Shown: positions 39,403 through 48,050 of the stretch, piece by piece
Position numbering within the stretch: the first letter of the stretch is position 1
Layout: each line of letters begins with the position of its first letter
Source: a virus
Reading direction: 5' to 3' (one strand)
Virus record (IMG/VR): IMGVR_UViG_3300005337_000001
Span: 1 to 64,000 of that record
DNA length: 64,000 nucleotides
Translations under genes and position numbers: made by a program
Notes under the pieces: generated by a model
Database searches by the model: none
What the model was told of the DNA's origin: nothing
What the model saw: the letters and a program-made list of their open reading frames with translations, nothing else

Positions 39403-39898
39403 GAAGCACAGCTCCTTTCACAGGCAAGCCCCGCAGCTGTTCGCGCTGCTCTTTCGTGGGCACGCTGAAGCCTAGCAGCTTGCCCGACTCATCGTCGTAG
39501 CTGGCAACAACATAGCCCACACCGTCTTCTCCGACGCCGATGAGTCCGTTGATCACACCAAGCATGCCGATGATGTACGCTGGCGAGGCTGTCCACGGAA
39601 CCTCTTCGGTCTGCACCGTCGGATGCTCGGACAGCTCACAGTTGGCCGGCACGCGATAGTTCACGAGCGCGGAGATCGCTGTCTCATGGAGCTTGTGGAG
39701 CTCGTTCAAGTAGTCGACAGTCTCTTGAGCCAGCTGCAGCTTGGCCGCTTCGCTGCGCGCCAGGATGGTCTTGGCTGGCTGCGGCTCTTTGAGCTGCCTG
39801 GCTCGGTCAAGCATCGACGCCATGGTTGCGCACATGCACGGCGCCGAAGAACAAGCTTCACACAGGCCGTGGTTTCGGCCTCCATCTTCTCGACTCAT
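39383..39898 (-). CDS. hypothetical protein with N-terminal cysteines
   Basis: 171 residues from the ATG at 39898 (ATGA overlap). CEACSSAPCMC near 13-23 may bind metal; a coiled-coil-like helix follows, then an alpha/beta part (GYVVASYDDESGK). Unknown. Confidence 0.65.
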   Translation of the reverse strand: MSREDGGRNHGLCEACSSAPCMCATMASMLDRARQLKEPQPAKTILARSEAAKLQLAQETVDYLNELHKLHETAISALVNYRVPANCELSEHPTVQTEEVPWTASPAYIIGMLGVINGLIGVGEDGVGYVVASYDDESGKLLGFSVPTKEQREQLRGLPVKGAVLRARRED

Positions 39899-40284
39899 GG
39901 TACTTTCCTTAGGTAGCGCTGCATCAGCCAATGCCATTGGTAGTAGGGACCGGTGAGCGGCGGATCGAGACGAGCCTGCCATTCGTCTTCGTTGTCTTCC
40001 ACAGTTTGTACTTCAGCCAGGCTGTGCTCGGTGCCGGTGTTCTTGAAGATGTAGCGGTCGCCCACCTTCGGCAGCTCTGGCACGTACCGCTCAGTGGCTT
40101 TCGCTATGCATTCAGGCAGGCGCTTGTACGCATGAACGCCTTCGCTGTCTGACCACTCGCGCTTCTCGTGAAAGATGCCGCAGTTCTCTTCGGGGTAATC
40201 ACCGGTGTTACCAGCGCAGCGGTGATGGCACAGCACCGGCGTGAGCACGGTGACGACCTCGAGCCGCAAGAACTTGAGCTTCAC
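39895..40284 (-). CDS. hypothetical protein
   Basis: 129 residues. Cys/His residues near the N-terminus (CHHRCAG), then a basic helical part and a beta part (GDRYIFKNTGTEHSLAEV). Unknown. Confidence 0.6.
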   Translation of the reverse strand: MKLKFLRLEVVTVLTPVLCHHRCAGNTGDYPEENCGIFHEKREWSDSEGVHAYKRLPECIAKATERYVPELPKVGDRYIFKNTGTEHSLAEVQTVEDNEDEWQARLDPPLTGPYYQWHWLMQRYLRKVP

Positions 40285-40526
40285 AGCTCGATCTCCAAGT
40301 CCTCGATAGTCTTCGCTGTCTCTCGCTCGAAGTATCTGCGCACGTAGTCGCGCAGCGAGTCCAACGCCGCTTCTTTGCTAGCGCAGTGATTGCTGTAGAT
40401 CCTAGCCCCACCAGCTGGCGCCCAACTGGCACTGAAGCGGTTCGCAGGGTCTACCTTCCGGTACGGCGGACCCTTTGCGTTCCACTTGTCAACGTCGAGC
40501 TCGACGACCGTTACCATGATTTTCAT
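40281..40526 (-). CDS. small hypothetical protein
   Basis: 81 residues. Strand, loop with PPYRKVDP, then a helix DSLRDYVRRYFERETAK. Small alpha/beta fold; unknown. Confidence 0.6.
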   Translation of the reverse strand: MKIMVTVVELDVDKWNAKGPPYRKVDPANRFSASWAPAGGARIYSNHCASKEAALDSLRDYVRRYFERETAKTIEDLEIEL

Positions 40527-40538
40527 GTAGTAGCCTCT

Positions 40539-40799
40539 CTAGCGTGGAGCGCCAGCCATGCGCAGCTGGAACGCAAGCAGCTCTGGGAGCTCATCGGTCT
40601 GCCTCAAGTTAGTGGCACCACACTGCGGGCAGTCACCATGGATCCTGCCGTCTGGTGGACGAAGAATTCCAAGCCGCCAGCGCCCGATGAAGCCGCAGTT
40701 CCCGCACTTGGCCAGCACGCACTCGCTATTCATTTCGGCGGTGAAGCGCTCAGCCAACACAGAGGCAGGGTGAACGTCGAAGCGCAGATGACCTACCAT
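40539..40799 (-). CDS. zinc-ribbon protein
   Basis: 86 residues. CGNCGF near 32-37 and CPQCGATN near 57-64 form a two-knuckle zinc ribbon. Unknown partner. Confidence 0.65.
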   Translation of the reverse strand: MVGHLRFDVHPASVLAERFTAEMNSECVLAKCGNCGFIGRWRLGILRPPDGRIHGDCPQCGATNLRQTDELPELLAFQLRMAGAPR

Positions 40800-40810
40800 A
40801 ACTAATCCTT

Positions 40811-41065
40811 TCAGATAGCGACCGGTTTGTAGCGCCCCTCGTCACCGACGTGGATGGGACAAGGTACTGGGTGTGGGCCAACGCACTGCGTGCAGAATAG
40901 ACGGCAAGGCACGACGCCGGTCTCATCCAAGAAGGTGGCGCGCGCTTCGTAGCGCTTTAGCTGTTCGTACTCCGTGCGGCTGAGGGTGACAGCCACTTCT
41001 TCGCAGCGAGGGCACAAGCAATCCTTGCCGTGACCTGTCAGCGGATGTCGATAATGCTCGGTCAT
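40811..41065 (-). CDS. cysteine-rich hypothetical protein
   Basis: 84 residues. CLCPRC near 16-21 and CRLFCTQC near 54-61, then HPVPCPIH: enough ligands for two zinc sites flanking a helix. Unknown. Confidence 0.65.
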   Translation of the reverse strand: MTEHYRHPLTGHGKDCLCPRCEEVAVTLSRTEYEQLKRYEARATFLDETGVVPCRLFCTQCVGPHPVPCPIHVGDEGRYKPVAI

Positions 41066-41268
41066 TCTTTCTTCACGTGGACGGTGGGGTATTTGACTGC
41101 GCGTGCGCTCATGACGACAGGATGAACCACCCGCACCACACGGTACAGCGTGGGCTTGTGCCTATCCGTCGCTTGAATGGTGAGCAAATCGTCAGGGCGA
41201 GGCAGCGCCTCAGCGTCGAGAGCAACGTCACCCAGATTGAGGCCTTCGATGTTGAGCAGGAACTTCAT
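41062..41268 (-). CDS. small beta-rich hypothetical protein
   Basis: 68 residues from the ATG at 41268. Strand pattern throughout (LLTIQATDR, TLYRVVRVVHPVV). Unknown. Upstream lies a strong hairpin (41286-41316). Confidence 0.6.
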   Translation of the reverse strand: MKFLLNIEGLNLGDVALDAEALPRPDDLLTIQATDRHKPTLYRVVRVVHPVVMSARAVKYPTVHVKKE

Positions 41269-41277
41269 AGGCTCTCC

Positions 41278-41316
41278 AAAAGCAGAGGACCTGGGTGCAA
41301 AGGCCGCCCAGGTCCT
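41278..41316 (-). terminator. minus-strand hairpin with T-rich tail
   Basis: AGGACCTGGG pairs perfectly with CCCAGGTCCT around an 11-base loop; on the minus strand CTGCTTTTGG follows. It lies between the secreted-protein gene ending at 41335 and the start at 41268, so it terminates or attenuates the operon there. Confidence 0.65.
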
Positions 41317-41334
41317 ACGTTCACACACGCGTCT

Positions 41335-41955
41335 TCAGATGTCGCCGCATTGATTGCTGACGAACTTTGCTTTCACGCTCTTCCACGTCGTCACGCCATT
41401 GACCGTGTTCCAGCCCTCGAACCAGAAGCTCGAGTCCGCGCCGGTGTTTTGGCGGATGCGCGAGACGCCGTCGCTGAAAGTGGCGGTGCTTTGCAGACCG
41501 GTGAGGGCGCCAAGGCCGTAGAGCTCCATGACCTTCAGACCGTTCACGGTCCAGCGCGAGATGGCCACTGATTGCAAACCTCCCGGAGTCGATTCCTGTA
41601 GGAACTGAGTGTCGATCCGCCAGGTCGTCAGGCGACCAGCTGGCCATGCGCTGCAAGACAGGCCGCCGATCGTGCAAGCAGTCCCAAGGCGAACGACAGC
41701 GCCGCTCTGAGCCGCCCAGCTCAGCTTCGCCGGGCCGCCGAAGTTGGTCATCACGGCGGTAGAGAAGGACTCGGCGGGAGGACCGCTCCACAGGTTGAAG
41801 GTCGTGATGTACTGCGGATTCGGAGCGGCTCCGGACATGGTACCAACGGTGCCGGTCGCGATGGGAGGGCCTGAGCACGTGTAGTAGGCCGCTGCTGGCA
41901 ATGTAAACACCGTGACGAGAGTGAGGACGAGTAACGAGAGTAGCTTCTTCTTCAT
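41335..41955 (-). CDS. secreted protein with Sec signal peptide
   Basis: 206 residues from the ATG at 41955. MKKK plus a hydrophobic core and a likely cleavage after PAAA near residue 23. The mature part is beta-rich with four Cys, Gly/Ser/Thr and Trp (FNLWSGPPAESF, FWFEGWNTV), looking like an extracellular beta-sandwich. Export to the periplasm or outside during infection is unusual; could be host-surface acting. Followed by its own terminator. Confidence 0.75.
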   Translation of the reverse strand: MKKKLLSLLVLTLVTVFTLPAAAYYTCSGPPIATGTVGTMSGAAPNPQYITTFNLWSGPPAESFSTAVMTNFGGPAKLSWAAQSGAVVRLGTACTIGGLSCSAWPAGRLTTWRIDTQFLQESTPGGLQSVAISRWTVNGLKVMELYGLGALTGLQSTATFSDGVSRIRQNTGADSSFWFEGWNTVNGVTTWKSVKAKFVSNQCGDI

Positions 41956-42377
41956 TTGGTTTCGGTTCCTTGTAGTGGCGAGGGAACATCCCCCTTTGGT
42001 TGAGAATCTTTCGTAGGCTTGGGCTCGTTGGCACACAAGTGCGGGTGCTTCTTGCAGCTTTCACAGAAGGCAATGCGCACGATGTGGCCGGTGGGTGTGC
42101 CAAGGAAGGGATCGCGCCGGCGGAACCAGCCCTCGTAGTCCGCGGGGTTCGGACAGCCAGGGAATTCGCAGGGTATGGCCGGCGGCTCTGGCGCGCGCTT
42201 GTTCCACTTCGCAGCTGCGTGCTCCTGCATCTGCTCGTCCGTCGTCTCGAGGTTATCGCCGACCTCCTTGTCCGGGTTGGGGCCGAAGCCGCCGCAGCTG
42301 TCGCAGATGATGCAGCTGGTGTCGGGATCGAAGGTCAGATCGGTGCTGCCGCAGAACGGGCAGGGCTTGAGCGACAT
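41952..42377 (-). CDS. Lar-like restriction-alleviation protein
   Basis: 141 residues. LKPCPFCGSTDLTF at 3-16 and CDSCGGFGP near 25-33, with AAAKWNKRAP near 55-64, match the Lar/restriction-alleviation zinc family (C-P-F-C-G ... A-x-x-x-W-N-x-R). Lar dampens type I restriction in Rac prophage; many phages carry homologues. A second Cys/His region (CEFPGC, CESCKKH) follows. Confidence 0.75.
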   Translation of the reverse strand: MSLKPCPFCGSTDLTFDPDTSCIICDSCGGFGPNPDKEVGDNLETTDEQMQEHAAAKWNKRAPEPPAIPCEFPGCPNPADYEGWFRRRDPFLGTPTGHIVRIAFCESCKKHPHLCANEPKPTKDSQPKGDVPSPLQGTETK

Positions 42378-42593
42378 CTAGTGCACCTTCCTGGGCTTGC
42401 GCTTCCTCGGCTCAGGCATCTCTTCCAAGATGTCCTTTGCCATCTGGCGCAGCATCTTCTTGTCGCGCAGTGCGAACTTCACCTCGCCGTCGACAGTTGT
42501 CGCTGTGACCAAGAGCCACGACGCCTTCTTATCCTCGCAGATGAGATGGATCGAGCACTTCTGCGTCACAACGTGATGGCTTGCTTTGCTCAT
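42378..42593 (-). CDS. small basic hypothetical protein
   Basis: 71 residues: beta-rich N-terminus (WLLVTATTVDGEVKFAL), helix, and a Lys/Arg/Pro tail. Unknown. Confidence 0.6.
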   Translation of the reverse strand: MSKASHHVVTQKCSIHLICEDKKASWLLVTATTVDGEVKFALRDKKMLRQMAKDILEEMPEPRKRKPRKVH

Positions 42594-42600
42594 GTTGTCC

Positions 42601-42825
42601 TTATTCCGTAGGCCAGCGGTTCCTGAAGAGGCGCCATGGCTCTGTGCGCAGACGCTTGTCGTACTCTTGCCTGATGCGCTTGGCCAAAGACGGCCCGATG
42701 TTCCAGCGGCTGTGCTCGAGCAGCTGAGCCGCTAGAAGGATCGACTGCTTCTGGCCGAGGCTGTAAGCCCACTTCATCGAGCAGATCCAGGCAACCACGA
42801 TGGCAAGCCACTCGTCCCAGCTCAT
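42601..42825 (-). CDS. small protein with hydrophobic N-terminus
   Basis: 74 residues. Residues 5-20 are moderately hydrophobic (EWLAIVVAWICSM); the rest is basic and helical. Overlaps the kinase-like stop by four bases. Unknown. Confidence 0.6.
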   Translation of the reverse strand: MSWDEWLAIVVAWICSMKWAYSLGQKQSILLAAQLLEHSRWNIGPSLAKRIRQEYDKRLRTEPWRLFRNRWPTE

Positions 42826-43226
42826 AGCGACAGCTCCTGCCAGCGCTTGCGCATGTGGTCCATGATCACCTCGGGTACGTTGTGCGTCGAAGGCCAGGCG
42901 CCTTTAGCCTCGTGGAAGGCGGTCACGAAGCCAAGGTCTCGGTAGGGTTGCATATCCTCGAGCGTGACGAAGGTGTTCGACACCACGACGCGCTTGCCGA
43001 TGTGCAGCATGACGCGCGTCGTCTCCAAGCACCAACGATGCGCAGCCGACGCTTTGGCCGTGTCGTAGACGTACTCGCCCAGTTTCATGTGATACATGTC
43101 GGCTTCAAGATGCATGTCGTATTGGCCGCAGTGCAGCAGCGCCAGAGCGGCGGTGGTCTTCCCAGAGCCTGGCAGACCACGAATGAGCAGCAGCGGCGCT
43201 TTCATAAATTCGAGCGGGTCGGTCAT
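42822..43226 (-). CDS. P-loop kinase (polynucleotide-kinase/zeta-like)
   Basis: 134 residues. RGLPGSGKTT at 16-25 is Walker A; EADMYHM near 41-47 matches the D/E-x-(F/Y) lid-region motif of T4 PNK/zeta-like kinases; VVVSNTFVTLEDM near 85-97 matches their third conserved strand. The family phosphorylates nucleic-acid 5' ends, nucleotides or sugars. Three bases from a nucleotidyltransferase gene, so RNA-end repair or small-RNA modification is possible. Confidence 0.8.
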   Translation of the reverse strand: MTDPLEFMKAPLLLIRGLPGSGKTTAALALLHCGQYDMHLEADMYHMKLGEYVYDTAKASAAHRWCLETTRVMLHIGKRVVVSNTFVTLEDMQPYRDLGFVTAFHEAKGAWPSTHNVPEVIMDHMRKRWQELSL

Positions 43227-43229
43227 TGG

Positions 43230-43565
43230 TTACCTCATGAAGAACAGGTCGACGCGCTTGTCGTTGTACGCCCAAACCTCGACATGCTTCGCATCGCTAG
43301 AGCCTTCACGCTCCCACGCAGCAGCAACCCTGGCCCTAGAAATGACGGGCCTCAAGCCAGCTATGGTCAGTTCAAGCCGAGCGGACTCTACGTCCACGCG
43401 GTTCGAGCTGTGCGGAAACAAGATCAGGTCGAGGTCGTTGGTTGAATGCCCTTCGATGAGCACGCTGCCCATCAGCGCTACGTGGAAACCAACCTGCGTG
43501 AGCTTTGGCTCTAGCATGCGTATGAGCGCCAGCGCTTCTTCGAGAGACCAAGGACTTCGGCTCAT
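43230..43565 (-). CDS. minimal nucleotidyltransferase (pol-beta-like)
   Basis: 111 residues. G33-S34 in VALMGSV and D44/D46 in NDLDLIL, with a third carboxylate D106 in VDLFF, form the pol-beta NTase site. The size suits MNT-type toxins/antitoxins or small RNA-modifying NTases. Adjacent to the P-loop kinase. Confidence 0.75.
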   Translation of the reverse strand: MSRSPWSLEEALALIRMLEPKLTQVGFHVALMGSVLIEGHSTNDLDLILFPHSSNRVDVESARLELTIAGLRPVISRARVAAAWEREGSSDAKHVEVWAYNDKRVDLFFMR

Positions 43566-43942
43566 GCGTGCCCTTTAAGCAGCAGCATCTTGGTGAGTGA
43601 AATTTGGGTGTTGTGCAGGAGACCACGCAGGTTGCGAATAGCGGCCGCCGAGCTCGCTGAGTGAAGATGCGGCGTGAACTCTATCCCGCCGATGACAGCG
43701 GTAGCACGCCACCCCTCCTCTTCCTTGGCAATAACCACCGTAGAACCATCACGAGCTCGGCCCAACCAGGTCGGGTTGCCTTCGTAAGTTGTTCGTGTGC
43801 ATTCACCACCGAATGCACGAATCACGGCGGGCAGTTCATCAGTCAAAGCTGCGTACTGCGGACAGCTTTGATAGTGCTCGTGTGCCGAAGCCTGCGCTGT
43901 CGCCGGGCAATTGCAGTTACCAGGTCCTTCTTGCTCGCTCAT
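43562..43942 (-). CDS. hypothetical protein
   Basis: 126 residues from the ATG at 43942 (ATGA overlap). N-terminal CNCP and HEHYQSCP suggest a metal site; then strands (TWLGRARDGSTVVIAK) and a C-terminal helix with Leu. Unknown. Confidence 0.6.
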   Translation of the reverse strand: MSEQEGPGNCNCPATAQASAHEHYQSCPQYAALTDELPAVIRAFGGECTRTTYEGNPTWLGRARDGSTVVIAKEEEGWRATAVIGGIEFTPHLHSASSAAAIRNLRGLLHNTQISLTKMLLLKGHA

Positions 43943-44169
43943 TCTTTCTGGACTTTCTTGATTGCTCGACCGTTGGTGTGCCCACACGATTCGCACGGCG
44001 CAATGACAAAGCTCGGGTCGTTGACGATGATGTCGACGATCCCTAACACGTTCTCGCGGCAGAATGGAGCCAGGTCTTGGCCGCCTTCCTTAGCTACCGC
44101 TTTCTTGATGAGCTCGTACTCCGCATCCGTGACGCTGAACGTGATGTAGCGCCGTGCTTTACCTGCCAT
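43939..44169 (-). CDS. ribbon-helix-helix-like protein with CxxC tail
   Basis: 76 residues from the ATG at 44169. RRYITFSVTDAEYELIKKAV at the start has the strand-helix pattern of ribbon-helix-helix DNA-binding proteins; CESCGH near the end may bind zinc. Could be a small regulator. Fold inferred by eye only. Confidence 0.55.
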   Translation of the reverse strand: MAGKARRYITFSVTDAEYELIKKAVAKEGGQDLAPFCRENVLGIVDIIVNDPSFVIAPCESCGHTNGRAIKKVQKE

Positions 44170-44196
44170 GAAGTCACCTCTGAAGAACACGACACT

Positions 44197-44712
44197 TCAG
44201 CGTCGAACGTACGTACAAGCTCGAGTGCCGACTCGAACGTCCACATGTCCGGAGGTCCGCTCACTCGGCCTCTTCGTCGAACTCGATCGACACCCACTTC
44301 TTAGTCTCAGGGCAGCACACCAGGCTGTCGAGCAGTCGGATGCTAGCAGGGCGCAGGCTCGATACAAGCCAGCCGAGAAGTCGATGTCGTCGCTTGAAGG
44401 CGCTGGATTACCGCTCGGGTGGTTGTGGCCCACAACGATGGCGCGCGCATTGATCGCCAGGGCGCTGCGTAGTACATCCCCGGTCGTGAGGATCATTCCC
44501 GTCTGTGAACCACGAGCCACAGCCTCGAAGCCGATGATGCTGTTGCTGCCGCTGAGAAACACGACGTGCATCTCCTCATGAGGCAACCCTTTCAAGCTCT
44601 TCATAAAGAAGGCAGACGCATCGTCTGCTCCACCGATGGTGCGGTGAGAGCTCACCAGCTGCCCATCGCGCACCATCTTGCACTTGTACTTCTGAATCTT
44701 GTAGCTGGCCAT
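44197..44712 (-). CDS. RadC/JAB-domain metalloprotein, apparently frameshifted near its end
   Basis: 171 codons from the ATG at 44712 as read. The JAMM motif is complete: H96-x-H98-x7-S106-x2-D109 in GHNHPSGNPAPSSDD, after VVFLSGSNSIIG. After RACALL (about 44350) the frame becomes Ser/Arg-rich nonsense to 44197, while the -1 frame continues naturally as SIRLLDSLVCC ... and stops at 44261. So either a base is missing in the sequence, the gene is mutated, or a -1 shift is used. Family known as RadC-like, role in DNA repair or anti-restriction debated. Confidence 0.75.
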   Translation of the reverse strand: MASYKIQKYKCKMVRDGQLVSSHRTIGGADDASAFFMKSLKGLPHEEMHVVFLSGSNSIIGFEAVARGSQTGMILTTGDVLRSALAINARAIVVGHNHPSGNPAPSSDDIDFSAGLYRACALLASDCSTAWCAALRLRSGCRSSSTKRPSERTSGHVDVRVGTRACTYVRR

Positions 44713-44724
44713 CAGGGCCTCCAC

Positions 44725-44943
44725 TTACGACACACGGTCAACGAACACCGTAGGCATCATGGCGGCGTATGTATTACCAACGCCGCGTAGTGTGGGATGC
44801 AAGATCTTCACTACAACCAAGTGCTCAATCGGCGCGTCCTGCTTAGTCATGGAGATGTGCTCGCCAACGCGAGGTAAGATCTCGGCGTCTTGTATCAAAT
44901 GAGACTGCTGCTTATGGTCAGTAGGCTGCAGCAAATAGTTCAT
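44725..44943 (-). CDS. small hypothetical protein
   Basis: 72 residues; ATG shares its A with the upstream TGA. Strand-rich (HLVVVKILHPTLRG), ending VFVDRVS. The layout (EILPRVGEHI ... VVVKILHP) resembles the other small beta proteins here, at 41062 and 30920. Unknown. Confidence 0.65.
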   Translation of the reverse strand: MNYLLQPTDHKQQSHLIQDAEILPRVGEHISMTKQDAPIEHLVVVKILHPTLRGVGNTYAAMMPTVFVDRVS

Positions 44944-47900
44944 CAGAAGTTCTCTCCTGGGCTCGCCACATCGGGGCCTGTTGGGATGTCTGGCTGTCCT
45001 GGTGAATCAGCGTCGTCGGAGCTGAACTCGAAGTCCTTTTCATCCTGGCTCGAGCCGATGAGCTTCTCACCGCCAGCAGAGCGGCGGTTGAACTTGCGCA
45101 CCGGCAGGTCTTCACGCGCGAGATTGCGCAGGCCGCTCATCAGCGTTCCCGAGTAGCTCACGCCGTCAACGTCCAGGTTGAAGAAGGTGCTGAACTGCCC
45201 TTCGATGAGCAGGTCGATTGCTCTGTCAGCTCCCTTTTGCCTGAATGTCCCCAGCAATGTGTCGACCGGCTCTTGCGCAGGCGCCTTGTAATTTGCGAGG
45301 GCGAACTCCAATGTGTCTTGGCCCACCACCGTTGGTACATGTAACTGTCCAAAGAGGTCTGCTCCATCCGTCGTGAGAACGGCAAGGAGCTTCTTCAGGT
45401 GGTTGTTGGCATCGTTTACCATCGACACAGTCGGATTCGCATTGGTGACGATGGGGTTCAGGAACCTGGCAAGGTCTCGGAAGTAGCTGGTCTGCTGCTC
45501 TGGTTGGGCAAGCCATGCGTCGAGCTCCTCTTTGAATTGGGTGTAGTTGGCCACCTGCACCACACGAATGCGGCCGAACGGATTGGGCACGCCGAAGTCG
45601 AACGACATGACGAACGTGCTCTCGATGAGCTCGAAGAGAGCAACCACACCGAGGGCGGGCTCGAGCCCAGTGATCGTGAACGTACGGCTCACCTCGTTGT
45701 ACTGTGCTTCGTACAATTGCACGCTGTCGCCAACGACGGCTCCTGTGGGGAACGTATCGAAGTGTAGCCAGTTGGTGAAGCCGCGCACAGGCACGCCTAC
45801 GTCTATCGGATCGAGGAAGTAGTTGGCTCCCAGGCTTGCGCCGGCGTTGTCCACGATGACCTCAGAGGCCAGGGTCGTGTCCCGTGAGGCGAACGTCACA
45901 TCTTCGGCGCCGAGCGAAGCGTTGAAGAAGATGGGTAGGTCACCGTCTTTGAAGCTGGTGAGCCCGCGCTCGAGCACTAGCTCGAATGAAGCGGTCGTCT
46001 TCACGCCCTGGTCTTCGCCCACCACATAGCGACCAGCATTTGAGCCGTCGTTCACCACGAGGATGTCGCCGAAGCCGAAGCTGATGTTGGCTCCAATTTC
46101 GAAGGTCACGTCGCCAGCTGTGATGGTAGTTGGGAACGTCACGTCGATGGTCGTGTCAGTGGCTGCGATGATGAAACCCTCTTTGCCTGCGTCAAGACCG
46201 AACGTGCTGCTGCGAAGCACCACAGGATCGTTGATGTCGATGTCCACACGCTGATCTTCAGATGCGATGTTGATGGTGACGGTGGTGCCTCCCACTGTGA
46301 TGGTCCCTGTGCCTGTAACTTTGGTGAACACCACGCGCGTGGGGTCTGTCGGCTCCGAGCGCGCTACGCCCACGTACTCGAAATCGTGGAACACCAGCTT
46401 GGCGGCGAGCTTGGAGGTCGAGCCGTTGATGTTGTCGACCACGGTGGTGGCCGGCACCGGCCTAGACCTGGCCGAAGCGCCAGGGAAGAAGCCGAGCACC
46501 GAGGCTGCTACATCCTCTTCGCCGCCCGTGCGGATGAGCTGAACCGTGCGGCGTTGCGCCAGGCTGCCGGACTCGTCGGTATCGCGCAGTCTCAGCGCGC
46601 GCGCCGCTGGTCCCACCGAGATCATGGCGCCAGGCAAGGGTACCGGCACCACCGGAGCCACACCCAAGGCGTCGATGAACTGCCCACCGGGGTCGACGGC
46701 TGTTACCACCCAGGTCGTACCATCGTTGGCTCCTTCATCGACGTCCACTTCATCACCCACCACGATGCCTAAGCCCGTGAGGGAGCCGCCGAGGATAGTG
46801 AAGCGCGCGTTGTTGCCGCCCAGGCTCGTAATAACGACGGGCGAGTTGTAGCGCACAGGGAAAAAGACCTCCTCGCACACCAGCGCAGAGGCGCCGAGCG
46901 CTGCGTTGATCTCAGAGGCCACCTGCGCCGCCGTGCGCAGCCCGTTCGTGAGCGTCACGGGGAATTGAGGCAGCCCCGTGTCCACGCTTCCGAAGCCGAT
47001 GAGCAGCGCGTCACGGTCAGGGTCGATTTGAAACGGCTCGGCGAGCACGGCGGTGAGCTCGGCGATGAAGCTGAGCGGCAGCGGGTAGTCGAATGGGGCT
47101 CCGCCATCCATGGCGAAGCGGATGAATTGGTTGGCGGCCAGGATTGGGTAGGGCCCAGAGCTCGAGGAGGCGCGCTCGGCCGGCGTTGCCGGGTGCTGGG
47201 CGTCGGCGAAAGCCTGCGCCTGACCCGAAGTGGTGATGAATTCGCTCGGGGCCTGCGCCGCCCCGTACTTTGCGACCAGAGGCTGCTGGGTGATGAGGTC
47301 GAGCGCCACAGCTCGGAGGTTGTCGAGCCGGGCGTTCTCGTCCAGCGCGCTCAACTCAGTGAAATGCTGGTCCAGCACATCCCTGGCCCTCGAGATCACG
47401 CCTTGGGCTGCCACACGCGGCAGGTTCAAGCTCCCAAAGTCGGCGATGGCGTTGCTCAAGAGCCCAGCGCGCCGGATGAGCTCGCTGTGCGCCTCGGCCA
47501 TCTGCCGCACCAGCGCTGGGATCTTCGCCCTAGCCCCGGAGGGGGTGTCTACGATAGCTGACCCGCCGCTCGAAGACGAGGATGAGGAGGCTGACTGGGC
47601 CTGCTTGATGTTGGGGCCCACGGTACCGAGGAAGCCGTCGAGGTTCTGGACGTAGCGCCGGTAGGCGGGGACTTTGGTGATGTCGGAGAAGCCATCGGTG
47701 CGTGAGGAGACTGCGGCCTCGAGCTCTTCAAGTGCGCTGCGGGCGTTGGCCAGAGGTGAAAGGTCGGAGATGGGCGTTACAAGGCGGTCTGTGGCGAAGA
47801 CTGCGTCGATGAGGGATGTAACGGTAGAGGCCTGGGTTAGAGCCAGGTCTTGGAGCTTACGAGCGCCGAGGAGGATGGTGTAGAAGGGCGCGTTGAACCA

Positions 47901-48050
47901 GAGGATGTAGACGCCGGCGGCAGCCTCTTGGATGTCGGAGAAGGATACGGAAATCTTCCGGTCCCCGAGAATACCCGTAGGATGTCGAACCGTTGAACGC
48001 ACGATTTTCTCGACGGCTGCTTGTACTTCTTCGGCGGTGTAGTTGCTCAT
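44943..48050 (-). CDS. large virion structural protein (tail/baseplate-like)
   Basis: 1035 residues, the largest gene. Helical N-terminal third, with a poly-Ser/Gly linker near residues 152-165, a second Ser-rich linker near 300, then several beta-rich domains with repeated TITVGGTTVTIN- and DVTFPTTITAG-like strands, and a helical end with a disordered acidic/Pro tail. This modular beta architecture suits a tail, baseplate or fibre-connecting protein. No homologue can be named by eye. Confidence 0.7.
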   Translation of the reverse strand: MSNYTAEEVQAAVEKIVRSTVRHPTGILGDRKISVSFSDIQEAAAGVYILWFNAPFYTILLGARKLQDLALTQASTVTSLIDAVFATDRLVTPISDLSPLANARSALEELEAAVSSRTDGFSDITKVPAYRRYVQNLDGFLGTVGPNIKQAQSASSSSSSSGGSAIVDTPSGARAKIPALVRQMAEAHSELIRRAGLLSNAIADFGSLNLPRVAAQGVISRARDVLDQHFTELSALDENARLDNLRAVALDLITQQPLVAKYGAAQAPSEFITTSGQAQAFADAQHPATPAERASSSSGPYPILAANQFIRFAMDGGAPFDYPLPLSFIAELTAVLAEPFQIDPDRDALLIGFGSVDTGLPQFPVTLTNGLRTAAQVASEINAALGASALVCEEVFFPVRYNSPVVITSLGGNNARFTILGGSLTGLGIVVGDEVDVDEGANDGTTWVVTAVDPGGQFIDALGVAPVVPVPLPGAMISVGPAARALRLRDTDESGSLAQRRTVQLIRTGGEEDVAASVLGFFPGASARSRPVPATTVVDNINGSTSKLAAKLVFHDFEYVGVARSEPTDPTRVVFTKVTGTGTITVGGTTVTINIASEDQRVDIDINDPVVLRSSTFGLDAGKEGFIIAATDTTIDVTFPTTITAGDVTFEIGANISFGFGDILVVNDGSNAGRYVVGEDQGVKTTASFELVLERGLTSFKDGDLPIFFNASLGAEDVTFASRDTTLASEVIVDNAGASLGANYFLDPIDVGVPVRGFTNWLHFDTFPTGAVVGDSVQLYEAQYNEVSRTFTITGLEPALGVVALFELIESTFVMSFDFGVPNPFGRIRVVQVANYTQFKEELDAWLAQPEQQTSYFRDLARFLNPIVTNANPTVSMVNDANNHLKKLLAVLTTDGADLFGQLHVPTVVGQDTLEFALANYKAPAQEPVDTLLGTFRQKGADRAIDLLIEGQFSTFFNLDVDGVSYSGTLMSGLRNLAREDLPVRKFNRRSAGGEKLIGSSQDEKDFEFSSDDADSPGQPDIPTGPDVASPGENF

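Noticed and set aside
42596-42606. CGGAATAAGGA on the minus strand resembling the promoter element
   Set aside because: Formed by the last codons and stop of the 42601 gene; core GGG and AAGA are incomplete.
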